Source: an uncultured Blautia sp.
GTDB lineage: Bacteria; Bacillota; Clostridia; Lachnospirales; Lachnospiraceae
DNA length: 7,284 bases
Assembly: GCA_945872375.1 (NCBI GenBank)
Contig: CAMBYR010000102.1
Coordinates: forward strand, 1-7,284
Reading direction: 5' to 3'
The translations under genes were made by a program, and so were the position numbers. Position 1 is the stretch's first letter, and each line of letters begins with the position of its first letter. Below are positions 6,980 to 7,284 of this stretch, piece after piece. The notes beneath the pieces are model-generated. The model searched no databases, was not told the DNA's origin, and saw only the letters and a program-made list of their open reading frames with translations.

Positions 6980-7009
6980 TTGACCTTCTTTACAGGTTTG
7001 TGATAGTAT
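6980..7009 (+). promoter_or_regulatory. Probable sigma-A-type promoter of ddh
   Basis: TTGACC (6980-6985, five of six consensus bases) and TAGTAT (7004-7009, four of six) are 18 bases apart, and TG at 7001-7002 makes an extended -10. A shifted -10 candidate, TATAAA (7007-7012), would need a 21-base spacer. Transcription would begin near 7015-7017, about 70 bases before the ddh start. The preceding stretch 6916-6979 is A/T-rich and holds the 8-bp palindrome CCGATCGG (6926-6933 region) without a following T-run; I see nothing else in it. ddh therefore appears to be transcribed separately from the transporter. Confidence 0.6.
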
Positions 7010-7014
7010 AAAAA

Positions 7015-7094
7015 ATATGGACAAACTTATGTGCAGCGGTTTGGTTTTCCAGACCGCTGTATCAATGAAAGGGAGATTTAAGGATATGGACAAA
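7015..7094 (+). repeat. 11-bp direct repeat framing the ddh leader
   Basis: ATATGGACAAA occurs at 7015-7025 and again at 7084-7094; the second copy contains the ddh start codon. The copies are 69 bases apart, so the ATG in each is in the same reading frame with no stop between them. The stretch between them holds the leader hairpin and the ribosome binding site. The exact repeat is plain in the sequence; its meaning is open. Confidence 0.85.
7031..7062 (+). other. Leader hairpin ahead of ddh
   Basis: Bases 7034-7044 (CAGCGGTTTGG) pair with 7049-7059 (CCAGACCGCTG) through 11 bp including one T-G wobble, around the loop TTTT. Weaker pairs extend the stem on both sides. No T-run follows, so it is not a terminator as drawn. 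It lies between the predicted transcription start and the ribosome binding site AAAGGGAG (7068-7075), where it could affect message stability or translation. It does not resemble the large lysine riboswitch or a T-box leader. Confidence 0.6.
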
Positions 7095-7284
7095 ATCAGA
7101 ATCGGAATTGTAGGCTATGGAAATATCGGCCGCGGAGTAGAAATGGCCATCAGACAGAATGCGGACTGTGAACTGGCAGGTGTATTTACACGCCGGGATC
7201 CGGCTTCGTTGAAGATCGCTACAGAAGGGGGAAAGGTGTACTCTGTAAATGATCTTCCTTCTATGAAAGACAGAATCGACGTCT
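7086..7284 (+). CDS. ddh: meso-diaminopimelate D-dehydrogenase, N-terminal part
   Basis: This is the first 66 residues of a gene cut by the right window edge, about one fifth of the roughly 325-residue enzyme. Ddh makes meso-diaminopimelate from tetrahydrodipicolinate, ammonia and NADPH, a one-step branch of the lysine and peptidoglycan precursor pathway in the cytoplasm. The visible part is the start of the NADPH-binding fold: IRIGIVGYGNIGRGVE (4-19) carries the GxGxxG motif (G10, G12, G15), and VFTRRDP (33-39) corresponds to the VGIFSRR stretch of the Corynebacterium enzyme, where the two arginines select NADP. The ATG at 7086 is chosen because AAAGGGAG (7068-7075) stands 10 bases upstream and the family begins at this point. 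An in-frame ATG at 7017 would add 23 residues without similarity to the family. It has its own promoter and is functionally unrelated to the sugar importer. Other Gfo/Idh-type oxidoreductases share the motif, but the combination fits Ddh best. Confidence 0.85.
   Translation, partial: MDKIRIGIVGYGNIGRGVEMAIRQNADCELAGVFTRRDPASLKIATEGGKVYSVNDLPSMKDRIDV

Noticed and set aside
7026..7083. Insertion of a small mobile element with 11-bp target duplication in the ddh leader
   Set aside because: The bases between the repeat copies have no terminal inverted repeats and contain the gene's own ribosome binding site; an insertion origin is not supported by the sequence alone.
1..7284. CRISPR arrays, tRNA or rRNA genes, insertion sequences, attachment sites
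   Set aside because: No regularly spaced repeats, no cloverleaf-like sequence, no transposase or integrase motif was seen on either strand.

Overview
The window reads as a chromosomal segment of a Gram-positive gut-type Clostridia, most likely a Lachnospiraceae member. The grounds are moderate GC by eye, strong AGGAGG-type ribosome binding sites, a YesM/YesN-type two-component pair beside a sugar ABC importer, and a meso-diaminopimelate dehydrogenase. The taxonomic call is an inference from gene content and style, not from a marker gene. All genes lie on the + strand and are densely packed; no gene-free stretch exceeds 300 bases.

Layout. Bases 1-520 hold the C-terminal part of an AraC-type response regulator cut by the window edge. 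It is followed after 5 bases by a full sensor histidine kinase (526-2052). A 119-base gap carries a plausible extended -10 promoter and leads to a sugar-binding protein (2172-3155). A strong intrinsic terminator, and directly after it a perfect 23-bp inverted repeat, separate the binding protein from a tightly coupled trio: a two-domain sugar ABC ATPase (3316-4830) and two different permeases (4830-5879 and 5881-6915). The order binding protein, ATPase, permease, permease is that of E. coli ytfQ-ytfR-ytfT-yjfF, and the proteins match that system motif by motif, so the transporter is called a galactofuranose-type (furanose sugar) importer. After a 170-base gap with its own promoter and a leader hairpin, the window ends inside a diaminopimelate dehydrogenase gene (7086 onward).

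How the parts work together. The kinase and regulator probably sense an extracellular sugar or sugar-bound protein and activate the importer. The terminator after the binding-protein gene would let most transcripts stop there, giving an excess of binding protein over membrane components. ddh looks like an unrelated lysine/peptidoglycan gene with independent transcription.

I do not see a previously undescribed system here. The points most worth a second look are the tandem hairpins at 3201-3279, the binding protein's signal peptide without a lipobox cysteine, possible activator half-sites in front of it, and the odd leader of ddh (in-frame upstream ATG, 11-bp direct repeat, hairpin).
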